Source of the DNA: Heliopora coerulea
Taxonomy: Eukaryota; Cnidaria; Anthozoa; Scleralcyonacea; Helioporidae
Length of the DNA: 64,000 nt
Assembly: GCA_030142905.1 (NCBI GenBank)
Contig: JASJOG010000056.1
Location: 603,501-667,500, forward strand
Direction of reading: 5' to 3'
The notes under the pieces are model-generated. The model was not told the origin of the DNA, searched no databases, and saw nothing but the letters and a program-made list of their open reading frames with translations. Positions within the stretch are counted from its first letter, which is position 1. Every line of letters starts with the position of its first letter. A program made the position numbers and the translations under genes. Of the stretch, positions 11,901 through 23,021 are shown one piece after another.

Positions 11901-12137
11901 TTGAAATAAAAAAATGAGAATATCTGGTGCCTGTGGTTGTCCTCAACTTTTCTTTTTTTTTCAATACTTCTGGCTTGAAAAAAAAAAATCGAACAGTAAC
12001 TTTTTTTTTTGTCTTGTTCTCCATTCGATTACGAACCCCAGAATCATCGGGGCTCTTGGTCCGAGTCCGATTGCTCGACCTCCCACTCCCATTCCGCCCC
12101 TGGTCATCAGTCAGCTAAAACCCTCGATGAACGCCAA
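9000..12137. other. Region without recognised genes upstream of copy 1
   Basis: No convincing gene on either strand. Visible structure: a candidate splice acceptor for copy 1 at about 9104 (minus strand), a 119-bp tandem repeat at 9797-10040, a stretch rich in the motif TCCTTGGACT (10740-11040), and repeat-like, poly-T-rich DNA at 11740-12110 whose edges (GGAGACGGACTGG, CCGCCCCTGG) resemble transposon ends. Confidence 0.5.
9797..10040. repeat. Tandem duplication, period 119 bp
   Basis: Units start at 9797 and 9916 with TCAAGGAAACAAATAATT, and a third partial start lies at 10035. The two full units differ at only a few positions, so the duplication is young. Confidence 0.9.
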
Positions 12138-12141
12138 TATA

Positions 12142-12332
12142 GGGGCCGTTCACACTGAGATCGATCTAGCTTGTATCGATCTGAGACCGATCTGAGATCA
12201 ATCTCAGTTCGCTTCGTGAAGGCGTTCACACTTGTTTAGATCGATCTCAGTTCGCGTTCAAGTGTTCACACTCTGATCGATTTTGACTTAGATCCATCTC
12301 AGATCGATCTAACACGCTAGTGTGAACGGCCC
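12142..12332. mobile_element. Miniature inverted-repeat element with TA/TATA target duplication
   Basis: The ends read GGGGCCGTTCACACT and AGTGTGAACGGCCC, flanked on both sides by TATA (12138-12141 and 12333-12336). The interior is rich in GATCGATCT and TCTCAGTTCG motifs and has no coding capacity. The TA-type duplication suggests mobilisation by a Tc1/mariner-like transposase. Confidence 0.85.
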
Positions 12333-12899
12333 TATAGAGTAGGTACCTCTCTTCCTATTACAATATTTATCTAGTTTATCAATATACTCTACTCAATCAT
12401 GTCATTTATTCTGAAATTTCATCCCAGCTCACATTGCTGAAATTTCAAAAGCTGAATTTTGATGTCATTGCAAGATAATTTTTGAGGGATTCCTTCGTGA
12501 GCCTGTTGTGACATTATCGCCTGGATGATTGAAGTGAGATTCCCTTACTTGTACTTAAATCACCCCAATATTCATTTACATTCAATATTAAAATGGCGAC
12601 ATTTAATTTCGACCACTCTAAACACGTATAACTGTATTCGTTCCGTTTTAATATCACGTACCGTTCAAGAACTTAAATCTATACAAAGCTTGCGCTGGCG
12701 TAATTAGGACATATCTGGTGGGGGACCTTGGTGAGGCCTCAACAAATCTGGGGGGTTAACATCTAGTAAAGGTTTTAGGGAGTGTCTGTTAAACACTGAA
12801 CTAAATCATATTTCAAACCACCGTGGTTAACTTTTCCCGGGTATTTTTTTTTTCTCTTTTTTTGAGAATTATTCTTTAATTTTGTACGGAAGTATATGT

Positions 12900-14900
12900 T
12901 TTCGTAGTGATATAAATAAGATACTGTACCAAGGGAAAGCATCAATCAGCATCACATGAATAAGCAGGTGAGTGTATTCATAAAATAACGTACATAAGAA
13001 ACAAACAGAAAATAAAATGTATGCATATTTGTTACGTCAATACTTCTACACAACAAGATAGATATTATTATCATGCACAATTTCACTTTCGCTTCTTTCA
13101 AGGCAGCACTGATCCCCGATCGTTACCCAACTTTTATAATTTTTTACCTGATTGATTTGCATGTGGTCATAAACTTGTGAGGATGAGTATACTAATGCGC
13201 ATCAACCGATACTTTGTCTGGCTCGATACCATTCACAATTTGGGTTTGCACTCGTTCCGAGTGTCACTTCAATGCCATGCTTTGCGCAAGAGGTTTGCGC
13301 GAGCGACTCATTGTTAAATCGAGAGATAGGGATAAAGAAGCTATTTGTTTACAAGACCAACGAAAGTTAAACTTACTGATACTTTTACGCATGGATTATA
13401 TTCCTCTCAGTTTTCATTGCGCACACCTTATAGCTGCGCTGATTCTAATATCATGTGAATATTAATACTCGTTTTGAGTCCTGACTGTAATTCGCGGTAG
13501 AATTTTGTAGTTCTACACTTCCGTCAAGCATCACAATGAAAGCGAAAGCGGAAATTATGCCGCAAGACTTTTTTGGCCGCCGACTTCACTTAAGGCTAGT
13601 TTCCATATAATCGCTGACGATCGCTGACGATCACCGGATCGCTGAAATCATTGAAGCGAAGGATCGCTGACGATCGCCAACGATCGCTTGAGTTTGTTTC
13701 CATATGATCGCTCAATTCATTGTATCCCAGCGCGAGTGCAAAGACTCGCCATGTTCTATCTTCGAAGCACGTGGTCAATTGAAGACAAATGCCTGAACGT
13801 CACAATTTCAACAGAAAATGATGCATTTTGGGATCGTTTCGATTGCAGGATCGCTGAACTTTGTTTCCATATAATCGCTGACGATCGCTGTGGATCGCTG
13901 ACGATCGCTGTTGATCGCTGAGATAGAACATTTTCTATCTCAGCGATCGTCAGCGATCGCAATCGCCGGGGATCGCTCACGATCGCTGGATCGCTGAAAA
14001 GTGTTTCCATATAATCGCTGTCGATCGCTCATGATCGCTGGCGATCAACAGCGATCGTCAGCGATTATATGGAAACTAGCCTTTACTATTGTTTGGCAAC
14101 GCTGGCATTTTATCACTAAAGTTTTAAATTTAATGTTAAATACTTAACATTCAAAGAAACGGCAGATGAGCTATACGTTTCTAGTCTGCAAGGTTCAACT
14201 TAAATCAACCTAAACTGGAATATATCACAGGTCTGAATGCGGCTGCTTATGTTGAGTTACATCAAGAAGGCTAGCTCTGCTAACTCGAGTGATTCATTTT
14301 CGCGTTGTGAAAAAATCTTCTCGTGGCCGTAAAGGATTATTTGAGTTAGAAATTAGGCGGTTTCGACAGATAAATTTATTGAATTGTGCTTTTGGAAACT
14401 CATACTAGGTGTGTCTTACCGCCATAATTGTTATTCATTAGACTAGTCAATCGATAGTCCAGGCTAAGACCTAGAACTGATGCTCACGTTATCAGTTCCC
14501 CTATGTCATTCACTTAATACCTCTCTTTCATAGCTTACCTCAAACACCAGATCACTACACTTCCTTCGGATATTAATAGATTTTTCTCCCTGGCTAAGCT
14601 CATCCCTAATTCAATTATCCTGCGGATGCGTTAGAATAGAAACATAAGACTTTAAACCTTATTCAAACAGCACATTGCATATTCATTCAGTTTGACCAAT
14701 TGGACTGCTTGATACACATCACGTACATGAACCTGATATCTCAATGCGAATTGAAAGCTGATATGCGATACAAAGACTCATGATTCCAGGTACAAAGGTA
14801 CTACGACACATAGTAGCGTTGTCAGAAATATGAAAGTGAGAGGCAGAAGAAATTTGGGACAAATGTATCGACAAGACATTCGTAATGTAGCGACAGATGT
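12900..14900 (-). repeat. Duplicated non-coding cassette, copy A
   Basis: Blocks at 12906-13130, 13480-13590, 14086-14230 and 14640-14800 match copy B (15211-16490, continued at 21885-22090) in the same order. The part around 13480-14560 is also recognisable in copies C and D. On the minus strand each copy has an AGGTAAGCT 5' splice donor (here near 14534). This suggests that the cassette holds a first exon of a duplicated gene family read leftward. Copy A is interrupted by a Harbinger-type element. Confidence 0.5.
13593..14082. mobile_element. PIF/Harbinger-type miniature element with internal GATCGCTG repeats
   Basis: Perfect TIRs (AGGCTAGTTTCCATATAATC and its complement) are flanked by a TTA duplication (13590-13592 and 14083-14085), as expected for PIF/Harbinger. 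The 490-bp interior is built from many GATCGCTGACGATCGC-like units in both orientations, with a near-perfect palindrome centred at about 13935 (TAGAACATTTTCTA). It can fold into long alternative hairpins. No gene. Confidence 0.9.
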
Positions 14901-15204
14901 AATTAAGGATAGAGCAACCAAAGCGTTTCCGTGACGGTAAAAGTAAAACTGACAGCAAAATTCGATAAAAGAATGAATAATTTTTACATTGATAATTAAA
15001 CTTCGAAAACGATTTATTAAACGGTAATGTGCACCACATCACGTGAGGTTTCATTCATACCAACATTCATGCAACGCCCTCTAGTTCTGCCCTTACTGCT
15101 ATGATTTTCCTGAGAAGACCGGATCTGTCGGTATTCACGAACCACATCATTTTTGTCGTTAGAAATACGATTCCTCGCACTGTACGCCATTCATACTCAT
15201 ATAT

Positions 15205-16498
15205 TTTATATAATATAAATAAGGTACTGTAGCAAGGGAACACATCAGCATTAGATGAATAAACAAGGAACTATATATAAAATAACACAGAGCAGACTAA
15301 AACGAAAATATAATGTATTTTCAAACTCACTACTTCGACACAACAGCATAGATGCTCACCACCACTATTCACAGGAGTCCTCTATTTCTTTTGCGCTTCT
15401 TGCAAGGCACCACTGATCCGTATTCTGAGATCGTTTCCAACGGTTTATAATTTCTTCGTAATTTATTTTCTTGTCCTCATAAAATTCAACCTTAAGTGCC
15501 TTAATGCGCATCATCCGATACTTTGGCTCGATACAATACACAATTTTGATTTGCTCTTCGGAGCGCCACTTCAGGGCCATGTTTCGCCCAAGAGCTTTCC
15601 GCGAGGGATTCACTGCTGAATCGAGGGGTTGGAATGAAAAAGCTGTTTGTTCACAAAACATTAAAAAGATACTCTTCCTGACATCAATTCACATGGATTA
15701 TTTATTTTTCGTTCAGTGTACATTGCACGCACCTTAGAACTGCGCTAACCCCAAAATCACGCAAATACAATCAACTCTCACAATCCAATCCGGACACCTC
15801 TCTAAAGCGGACACAACTAGCTGGTCCCTGCCGTGCGTAATGAATTAACACAAGTTTTTATCCCTGACTGCAATTAGCCTTACACTTTTAGTACAGTGTA
15901 CATCCTTCAAGCATCAAAGTGAAACTGAAAGCGGAATCGATGTCACAGGACTTACTTGGCTGCATACATCACATATACTAGCGCTCGAGTTGGAGCAAGC
16001 GTGTAATTACGAAAGTTTTGACATCAACGTTAAATACCTAACATTGGAACCAACGCCAGATGAGTTATATGTCACTCTTCTATAATGCTCAACATAAAAT
16101 GCACCTCAACTGGAATACATCACAGGTCTCAATGCATCTAGTTAAATCAAAGGGGCTAGCCCTGCCAAACAGGGTGATTTTCCTGACGCAAAAATTTCCT
16201 CGCGACCGTATAGAATAATTTGGATAAGAAGTTAGCCTATTCTGACAGCTAAACTTAACCAATTCTACTTTGGGAACTCATACTGGGTGTGTCTTACAGC
16301 CATGGTTATTCCTTCATCAAATCATTCTGTTAGCACTCTGCTCATTATTAACAGCCCTTATCATTCATTTTCTTCGTCTCATTCATAGCTTACCTCGAAT
16401 GCCAGTTCGCTTCGCTTCCTTCAAATAAAGCAGTGTTTTCTCTGAGAATGAAGAGTTTTTAACTGCTAAACGTCGTCACGAGAAGCTACAAGCCTAAC
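15205..16498 (-). repeat. Duplicated non-coding cassette, copy B (left part)
   Basis: Matches copy A block by block (AAGGGAACACATCAGCAT near 15236; TTCAAGCATCAAAGTGAAA near 15905; ATCACAGGTCT near 16120). A minus-strand donor AGGTAAGCT lies at about 16388. The cassette stops at 16498 where a large TIR element was inserted and resumes at about 21885. Confidence 0.5.
15365..15661 (-). CDS. Unrecognised 98-residue reading frame inside cassette B
   Basis: A basic, Trp-containing product with no family I recognise (WRSEEQIKIVYC, YEEIINRWKRSQNTDQW). The equivalent stretch in copy A (about 13090-13350) is broken by stops. It may be a small exon downstream of the donor at about 16388, or chance. Weak evidence. 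Confidence 0.2.
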   Translation of the reverse strand: MFCEQTAFSFQPLDSAVNPSRKALGRNMALKWRSEEQIKIVYCIEPKYRMMRIKALKVEFYEDKKINYEEIINRWKRSQNTDQWCLARSAKEIEDSCE

Positions 16499-17260
16499 AG
16501 ACCTTTTCGATAAAGCATTGCATCATGGGTAATCAGAATCCCGTTCGGTCGTCTGGAACAGTAAACAAGTAGCGAAGATTGGAAAGGGGAGTGGAAAGTC
16601 GTTTATATTTTCGTTCGATTCAGAACAATTGAATTCAAAGTAAGCCAAGGTAAATCTTATGTACTCATTATTGTATTTCTAGAGTAACTGTTAGGCCAGA
16701 ACGTGTTTAGAGCTCAAAAATATGATTAGTATGGACTTGGCAACAGCGTGTCGTTGCCATATTGAATTCAGAATCCCCTTACTCGCTATACATGAATAGT
16801 TGCCTTATTCGGAAGACATGTAAATTTTAAATGTCATGGTACTATATTGTTGTAAGTTCCCAGTGCAGCGCTGCCAGTTTTCTGCTCAGCAGTTAGGTGA
16901 GATACTTCATGTAAATATGTAAATATAGCTTAGAAGACGCCACAATGATTCATTGTAATATAATAACATAATTGAATGGGGTAAAAATAAAAGGTAAGTG
17001 TGGTCAGGTCGGGGCGAGACGAGGAGGTCTAAACTTACGACTGTAAAATAATCTTTCGAATGGAATGCAGTCCCTTGAGCGTTGATTTGTGTACGAGCAA
17101 ACCAGTGTAGCGGAGACCTTGACAAGTTCCGCAACATATATTAAATGTTTTTTAAACAATTACCTCGTCTGTTTCTTCACTTTACTCGTGTGGTTCTTGT
17201 TAAAACTTCACTTCGTCTGAGTGTAGATTAAATGCTTACCGTAGTGATAACATTGCAGTA

Positions 17261-18337
17261 TTGGAAGTGAATGTCTCTATTGTTAACCAATTTAAGCCGT
17301 TCAGTACATTCTCTCTCTCTTTCAAATTTGTTTCATTATTGATGATACATAATTTAAAAACTCATACATTGTTTGAAATGTGTGACGAGAATGAACGAAT
17401 GTCTTACGAAGATTTCTTTGAGTGGACAACAGGACAACTTCAGTTCTTCCTAACATTTGGAGCAGGGGAAGACAACCACTGGAAATAAGAAAGATCTTGC
17501 CGCTCAGTGCCTTGGTTGCCTTTGAAACAAAAGATCTAGTTGTTAAGTGCGCCCAGCAGTGGCGTAACGGAACTACTGGGGGCCTTAGGAAGTTTTCGTT
17601 CGGAGGACCCCGTTACCTCCTTAGTATAGACATATATTTCAAAACTTTAATCTTAGTTGTTTTTACAGAATCATCGGGGGCCCATTAGACGTCGGGGACC
17701 CTTAGGAGTTGCTCTAACCCTGACCATAGTCCGTTAGGCCACTGGCGCCCAGGAAATCTCTAAACGTTTAGAAATGAAATATTCTAGCCTTAAGCACTGC
17801 GAAATTTCTGACCCCTTAAAAGTTGAAGATTGCTTGTGGTCTGGAGATATTACTACATGGCCAAATGTTAATCTTGAGCAAATTTTTCTGTATATATTCT
17901 GTCTTGCAAAGCTTTTGAAACAGAATATATTGGTCAATACAAGGCAAAAAAAAAGCTTACTCTTATTTTTAAAGTGGCCATGTCCATTAGTTATTGACCC
18001 ATTTTCCTGCAGACACTGGCGATTTAGTTGTACTGAAATCATCAGTAACCCCTTCCATGAAAGTCAGAGAAGCACCCATCAAACTGTGACTTCTTCTTAC
18101 AAAGTCTGGTGATATCAAGTCCGCTTATTGTTCATGCTCAGCTGGATTCTCTAAGTGTTGCACAATCACACCATTGCTGCACTTTACAAATTGCAACTTG
18201 CTGTTGAGAGAGGGTATAACAATCCAACATGCAATGAAATTCCTTGCAAATTTAACGATAAGAGTAGCTACACCCTGCAGCCCAAAAAAGTGGAAGAAAT
18301 CAGCTTTGCTAAACATGATAAAACATCTTCCAAATAA
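17261..18337 (+). pseudogene. Broken transposon gene with SAP-like and SWIM zinc-finger parts
   Basis: The first part (about 17370-17556) encodes an SAP-like stretch (MSYEDFFEWTTGQLQFFL). The last part (about 18090-18337) encodes a SWIM-type zinc finger (SAYCSCSAGFSKCCNHTIAAL, C-x-C...C-x-H pattern). This pairing is familiar from transposon-borne proteins that also carry a YqaJ-like nuclease, which I do not see here. The frame is cut by a hAT miniature at 17557-17744; its 196-bp gain accounts for the frame change between 17422-17556 and 17774 onward. More frame changes follow. It is a pseudogene of the surrounding TIR element. Confidence 0.55.
17557..17744. mobile_element. hAT-type miniature element with perfect 8-bp target duplication
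   Basis: The ends CAGTGGCGTAACGG and CCGTTAGGCCACTG are flanked by GCGCCCAG on both sides (17549-17556 and 17745-17752). The element is 188 bp and non-coding. It lies inside the SAP/SWIM gene. Confidence 0.9.
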
Positions 18338-18884
18338 GACAATTATTCATGCATAGTGAATAAGGGGATTCTGAATTCAATATGGTAACGACGCGCTGTT
18401 GCCAAGTCCATACTAATCACATTTTAGAGCTCTAAAAACGTTCTGGCCAAACAGTTACTCTAAAAATACAATAATAAGTACATACCGTACGATTTACCTT
18501 AGCTTAGTTTGAATTCAGTTGTTCTGAATCGAGCGAAAATATAGACGACTTTCCACTCGCCTTTCCAATCTTCGCTATTATTATTATTATTATTAACCTT
18601 TATTTCTGTGTCTGTGTATTTAGCTACAAATAAGCTAATTGGGGACACCTACACTAAAATTATACATTTCCTAAAACTATTATATTAAAACCACTTAAAA
18701 ATAAATTAAATTATTTCTTACATTACCTAATTACCGATACTAAGATAAGTAAAATACAATTAAATATTCATAAATTATATATTATGAGTTGCATAAATTA
18801 CAGCAGTTTATATTATTCTGCATTTGACTAGCCAAATCAATTTTTCTTATATTCGTCCTAAATAATTCTAAAGTAGGAAGTTCT

Positions 18885-20246
18885 CTAAGATGTGCGCTTA
18901 ATTTTGACCACATAAGCGGCCCTTGATATCTCAAAGAATGTTTTCCATAAAATAGTGGTGAAACGAGGAATGTTAAAATCACTATTTCTAAGACTATATC
19001 CAGAATGTTTGATTTGAAACAATTCTGAGACACTACTAGATGCCAATAGTCCGTTTTTTACTTTATACATCAGTATAACTATATCTTGTAGTCGTCGGTT
19101 ATAAAGTGTAGGCAGCTTAGCTCGAATCAGAAGCTGTTCATAATTTTCGGATTTAGAATTGAAGACCGCACGCAACGCACGTTCTTGCAAACGTTCAATC
19201 TTTCTACTGTCCGATGCTTTACAAAAGTTCCATACCAGGTGACAATATGTCAAATGGGGCATAATTGATGTCTTATATAGTATAAGTTTGGCACTGCACG
19301 GTATCAAATTTCGTAAACGAACAAGTACTCCGACCTTTTGGCTGACTCTGGTACATACATCACTTATATGGGGTGAGAAGTCGAGATTCTCATCGAAATT
19401 GACCCCCAATAATTTCATTTGTTCAGCCTTCTTAATTTCTCGACCATCAATTTCAAAAGCATTTTCTTTGTTGTCTTGATCAACATTCCTTGGATTTATA
19501 ATAAGCAACTGGTACTTATCTGGATTTGCCAGTAGAAGGTTCTCTTTATACCACGTGGATGCCATATGATCTTGCATCGTTAATTTAGATTCAACCAATC
19601 CATATCTCGTTTCTGTTACGTACAATTGATGGTCATCAGCATACATTGTAAGGTTGGACTGTTTGATTTGAGATGACATATCATTTTGAAACAAATTCCA
19701 CATAAGTGGTCCGAAAGCACTACCTTTGGGACATCCACGTTCCATACAATTCCACCCACTTGTACTCTGATTGAGTTTTACTCTATTAAACCTATTTCTG
19801 AAAAATGATTGTATTAAATTCAAAGAATCACTTCCAAAACCATATGCTTCCAGCTTCTTGACGGTAAGTGAGTGGCACAAAGAATCAAAAGCCTTACTCA
19901 TGTCAGTTGATAAAACCATTACTATTTCTTTCTTATCCACAGCCAATTTCCATTCTTCAACTAATGATAGTAAACTCGTTTCACAACTGTGCTGTCTTCG
20001 ATAAGCCGTTATCCGATTATGAAGAGTAGAGTCATAGTAGCTCGTTATTTGCTTGCTAAGAATTTGATCAAAAATCTTGTCCACACTAATAAGAGATGTA
20101 ATAGGTCGATAGTTCTTTTCCGTATCTCTATCTCCTTTTTTAAAAAGTGGCGTCCATTCTCCCATTTTCCATACCGTGGGCCACTGTCCTGACTTAATAC
20201 AGTTGTTATAAATAGCAGCCAAAGATGGTGCTACTCCACTAGCCAC
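18885..20246 (-). pseudogene. LINE reverse transcriptase fragment
   Basis: A 453-residue piece with the CR1/L2 signature blocks: WTPLFKKGDRD with KNYRPITSL, VLSTDMSKAFDSL (motif A), and LTMYADDHQLY (YADD catalytic motif, about 19630-19660). The C-terminal LLIRAKLPTLYNRRL region is also typical. It would copy element RNA at a nicked target. Upstream homology continues past an in-frame TGA at about 20279-20281, so this is the 3' part of a broken ORF2. Confidence 0.85.
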
Positions 20247-20346
20247 TTTTTTAAGAAGTTTTGGCAGTAATTCTTTGTCTCAACTACATGATTTTTTAGG
20301 GTTGATATCTTCACAAGCACACTGCACGTCATGCGTTTTAAGACTT

Positions 20347-21252
20347 TTAAAGTTGAAGCTCATACCATTGTAGGTATTTTGTACGACCTTGACACTTGTA
20401 ATCTTCAAAATCCTCCTCCTTTAGACTAGTAACATGATTTCCTCCTATATTCACTGCCGCCGTTGAGAAATAAGTGCCTAGCCTCTCAGCTACTACAGTC
20501 TGATCTCTCACAATTTCACCATCTTCATTCCTTAAGATTATCGTTTTGGAATCTATCATCATTTTATTAATGAACGGTTTAAATATTTTAAAAAAATCAA
20601 CAGAGTTGGTTTTCAACTCCTCCGATTTTCTGTTCCAATATGCCTTAATCGCTTTCCTTCGTTCATGCGTAGCTATATTCCTATATTTCTTTTTGAGCTC
20701 AAAATTTTCAGGTGTACGGTTGTTTGAAAACAAGATTGCATACTTTCTCTTATTCCTGATAGCTTGCTTCCATTCTAACGTCATATACGGTATATCTTTC
20801 TCTCTCACACGTTTTCTTTTGATAGGCGCATGATCGTCTGCAATGCTATCAAATAGACCCCACCAGTAATCATACTGATCATCGATGTCATTAAATATAT
20901 CGCCTACATGCCAAGGAGCGCCCATCAAATTTTGGTTGAACAATTCAAAATCTGTATTTTTCATGTATCTAAAAGTTATAACTTTCGTTCTATGCTTCAA
21001 AACTTTCTCTTTCATTTCCCCGTATACCATACAATGATCACTCAGTTCTGGCTCATAGGTTCCACATTTCTTAAATAGTTCAGGTTTGTTGGTTAATATT
21101 ACGTCCAGGAGAGACTCAGAAGTGGCAGTAATTCTGGTGGGCTCGTGTATCATACATTGTAGGTTATTAACTTCTTCTAAGTCTGTTAAGATTTTTCCTT
21201 CACCATGTTCTGGTTGCATTCTATCCATGTTTAAATCACCTAGAATAATCAC
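20347..21252 (-). pseudogene. LINE endonuclease C-terminal part and linker
   Basis: Begins within the endonuclease (VIILGDLNMD, then SLLDVILTNKPEL and ELSDHCMVYGEM, the SDH catalytic end). It continues through the basic linker before the RT. It is separated from the N-terminal endonuclease piece by a stop near 21313 and from the RT by a frame change near 20345. Confidence 0.8.
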
Positions 21253-21312
21253 TGTTTGCTTTTGAAAGCATGCCCATTGATAGATATAGTTAATTTCCTC
21301 CTCAACCTTTTG

Positions 21313-21732
21313 CTAATAATTCGAACTCAACTGATTTTTTTGTTTAGGTGGCCTGTATATTGATAGGAATAATATATCATAAGTTCCTATTCTGGACTCC
21401 ACTGCAATAGCTTCTAAAGTATTATAGGTTTTTGGTAATCCTATTTTTCTGGAAAATAATGTTGAAGAAAAATAAGCTATCAATCCTCTTCCGCCCTTCT
21501 TTCTATCTTTTCTGTACATATTATATCCAGGTATTGTGAATTGGCTGTTGGGATACGACGTATCTATTTTTGTCTCAGATATAACAAGTATATGCGCTTT
21601 CATTGTTTTATTCAGCAGTTTTAACTCATCAAATTTATTTTGTAGACTGTTGATATTCAAATGCATGATAAAGACTCTGCTGGAATTATTCTTTCTTTGT
21701 TCTAAAATTGAATGCTTTTGTAAATCTTGCAT
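21313..21732 (-). pseudogene. LINE endonuclease N-terminal part
   Basis: Shows the start of the exonuclease-endonuclease-phosphatase fold: FIMHLNINSLQNKFDEL, then ILVISETKID (catalytic Glu) and YNMYRKDR with GGRGLIAYF. Reading open to the left of 21732 shows that a longer upstream frame existed. Confidence 0.8.
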
Positions 21733-21881
21733 ATCAATGTGTTCGTCTTCGACTAAATTTGTATATGTAGCTTCGGCTTTAATAGCTGCAATATTTGTTT
21801 GTGAGTTTTCCCGTACATCGCTAAGCTCATCTGTTCCAGATGGCCAAACGTGATCCTGATTACCTATGATGCAAAAGGTCT

Positions 21882-22090
21882 ATAGAACAGCTTGCTGACG
21901 CGTTTGGATCGAAAACACAATACTTTAAACCTTATTACATGTTCATGGAATCTGACCCATAGGACAACTTGATGCACGTCACGTGAATGATCCTACCGTC
22001 TAATTGCAAGTTGAAAGCTGAAATATGCAAATATCCATGACTCCAGATGCAAAGGTACCAGCACTTGTTACAGTACATAACAGGAGTGGC
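21882..22090 (-). repeat. Cassette copy B, right part resumed after the insertion
   Basis: The blocks ACTTTAAACCTTATT, GATGCACGTCACGTG, TTGAAAGCTGA and CATGACTCCAG match 14650-14800 of copy A in order. This shows that the TIR element interrupted one cassette. The CACGTG-containing stretch is also seen in C (about 32723) as GGTCACGTGCAT and may be promoter DNA. Confidence 0.5.
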
Positions 22091-22506
22091 GAAAGAGAAT
22101 TTCGAGTTGGGGCTTGTGATAAGAATACAGCATGTTGCATGCTTCCCCGGGAAATTTTATACCAAGTGTTCAAAAACCTAGGTTGAGCAGGGGATTGCAT
22201 GGGCCCCATGCAATCCCCTCCTCAACTGTTCATACAGTGCGCTTACTTTTCAGCTGCATTTTTTTTTCTTTTCTTTTTTTTAGTCTTAATAAACTTGGAA
22301 ATGATTTGTGTGAGCCCCAGTCAAGGAACCAAGATTAGTATAACCTGATCATTAGAAGAAATGTTTCAAAGATTGAATAACATGAAGTGAGACGAAGAAA
22401 CGAAAGTAACATACTCTGCCAGTTCATATCTATTCGAAGGATGAAAATCAAGGCCCAGCAGGAAATTCGTAAGACAGGTATATTTGTGTCAAAAGATTTA
22501 TTTTGA

Positions 22507-22545
22507 TCTAACGTTTCGTTGCTTAAGACGCAAGATCATCAGAGA
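22507..22545 (-). ncRNA. Minimal hammerhead ribozyme motif of the Penelope-like element
   Basis: On the minus strand: CTGATGA (22536-22542), a short helix TTGC/GCAA, GAAAC (22513-22517) and the triplet GTT (22510-22512) next to AGA, which pairs with the TCT before CTGATGA. All core residues of the hammerhead are present, with a very short stem III. Hammerheads of this minimal form are known from Penelope-like elements. Confidence 0.7.
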
Positions 22546-22595
22546 ATGAAACATAACACGATAAAACAATTACTAAAATATTAATACATGGTTAA

Positions 22596-23021
22596 TTAGC
22601 ATAAATTTAGCGTTTGAGAGGAAATAGAAAGTGATGAGATGTCAGAGGTGGAGAAGAGGGTAAAGGGAATCAGAATAAGAGTTAAGGAGGAGTGAGAGAG
22701 GATGGTGAAATCATCTGATGTTGTGGGATGGCCAGTGTCGTGGCGATGTGATAGAATGTTTGTTGTGGAGGGGTTAACACGCTCTTTGCCAGTAAAGGCT
22801 GAGATACCTAAGTGATCAGCAATCCGTGTGTGGAGAAGTCGGCTAGTTTGGCCTACATACGACGCATTACAGCATCGACACATAAAAAGATACCCAAGAC
22901 GAGATTTTAGACCGTTGGGAATCCTGTCTTTAAAAGAAAAGAAGTGTGCTAGGCGGAGCGACGGACGGAAAACAAAAACAAGACAACAAATTTTTTCCTG
23001 TACCCAAAGTTTCCCCGGCAC
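22596..23021 (-). pseudogene. Penelope-like GIY-YIG endonuclease fragment
   Basis: The frame shows the block before the nuclease (FSFKDRIPNGLKSRLGYLF), the nuclease core CRCCNASYVGQTSRLLHTR (the Y-V-G half of GIY-YIG with the catalytic Arg) and HRHDTGH. This is the pattern of the C-terminal endonuclease of Penelope-like elements. It nicks target DNA in an intact element. The N-terminal RT part is absent. Confidence 0.75.

Larger units (their letters stand above)
18577..21830 (-). mobile_element. CR1/L2-like LINE, nearly full length in pol, decayed
   Basis: The 3' end is the (ATT)n tail at 18577-18597 and the 5' side ends at about 21830. It encodes an apurinic endonuclease-like domain followed by a reverse transcriptase, order and motifs as in the Jockey/CR1 superfamily. 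It lies inside the right TIR of a DNA transposon. At least three lesions separate the coding pieces. Confidence 0.85.
16499..21881. mobile_element. Large TIR DNA transposon, interrupted by a LINE and a hAT miniature
   Basis: The left TIR (16499-16803) is matched in inverted orientation by 18345-18576 and then, after a 3.25-kb LINE, by 21831-21881 (CTGTTCCAGATGGCC ... AAAAGGTCT against AGACCTTTT ... TCTGGAACAG). So the right TIR was split by the LINE. Nine bases present in the left TIR (16562-16570) are absent at the LINE junction. The interior carries a broken SAP/SWIM-type gene. I could not identify a target duplication or assign a superfamily. Confidence 0.7.

Noticed and set aside
13593..14082. 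Cyanobacterial HIP1-like GCGATCGC repeats or bacterial contamination
   Set aside because: They lie inside a TIR element with a 3-bp TTA duplication in clearly eukaryotic DNA.
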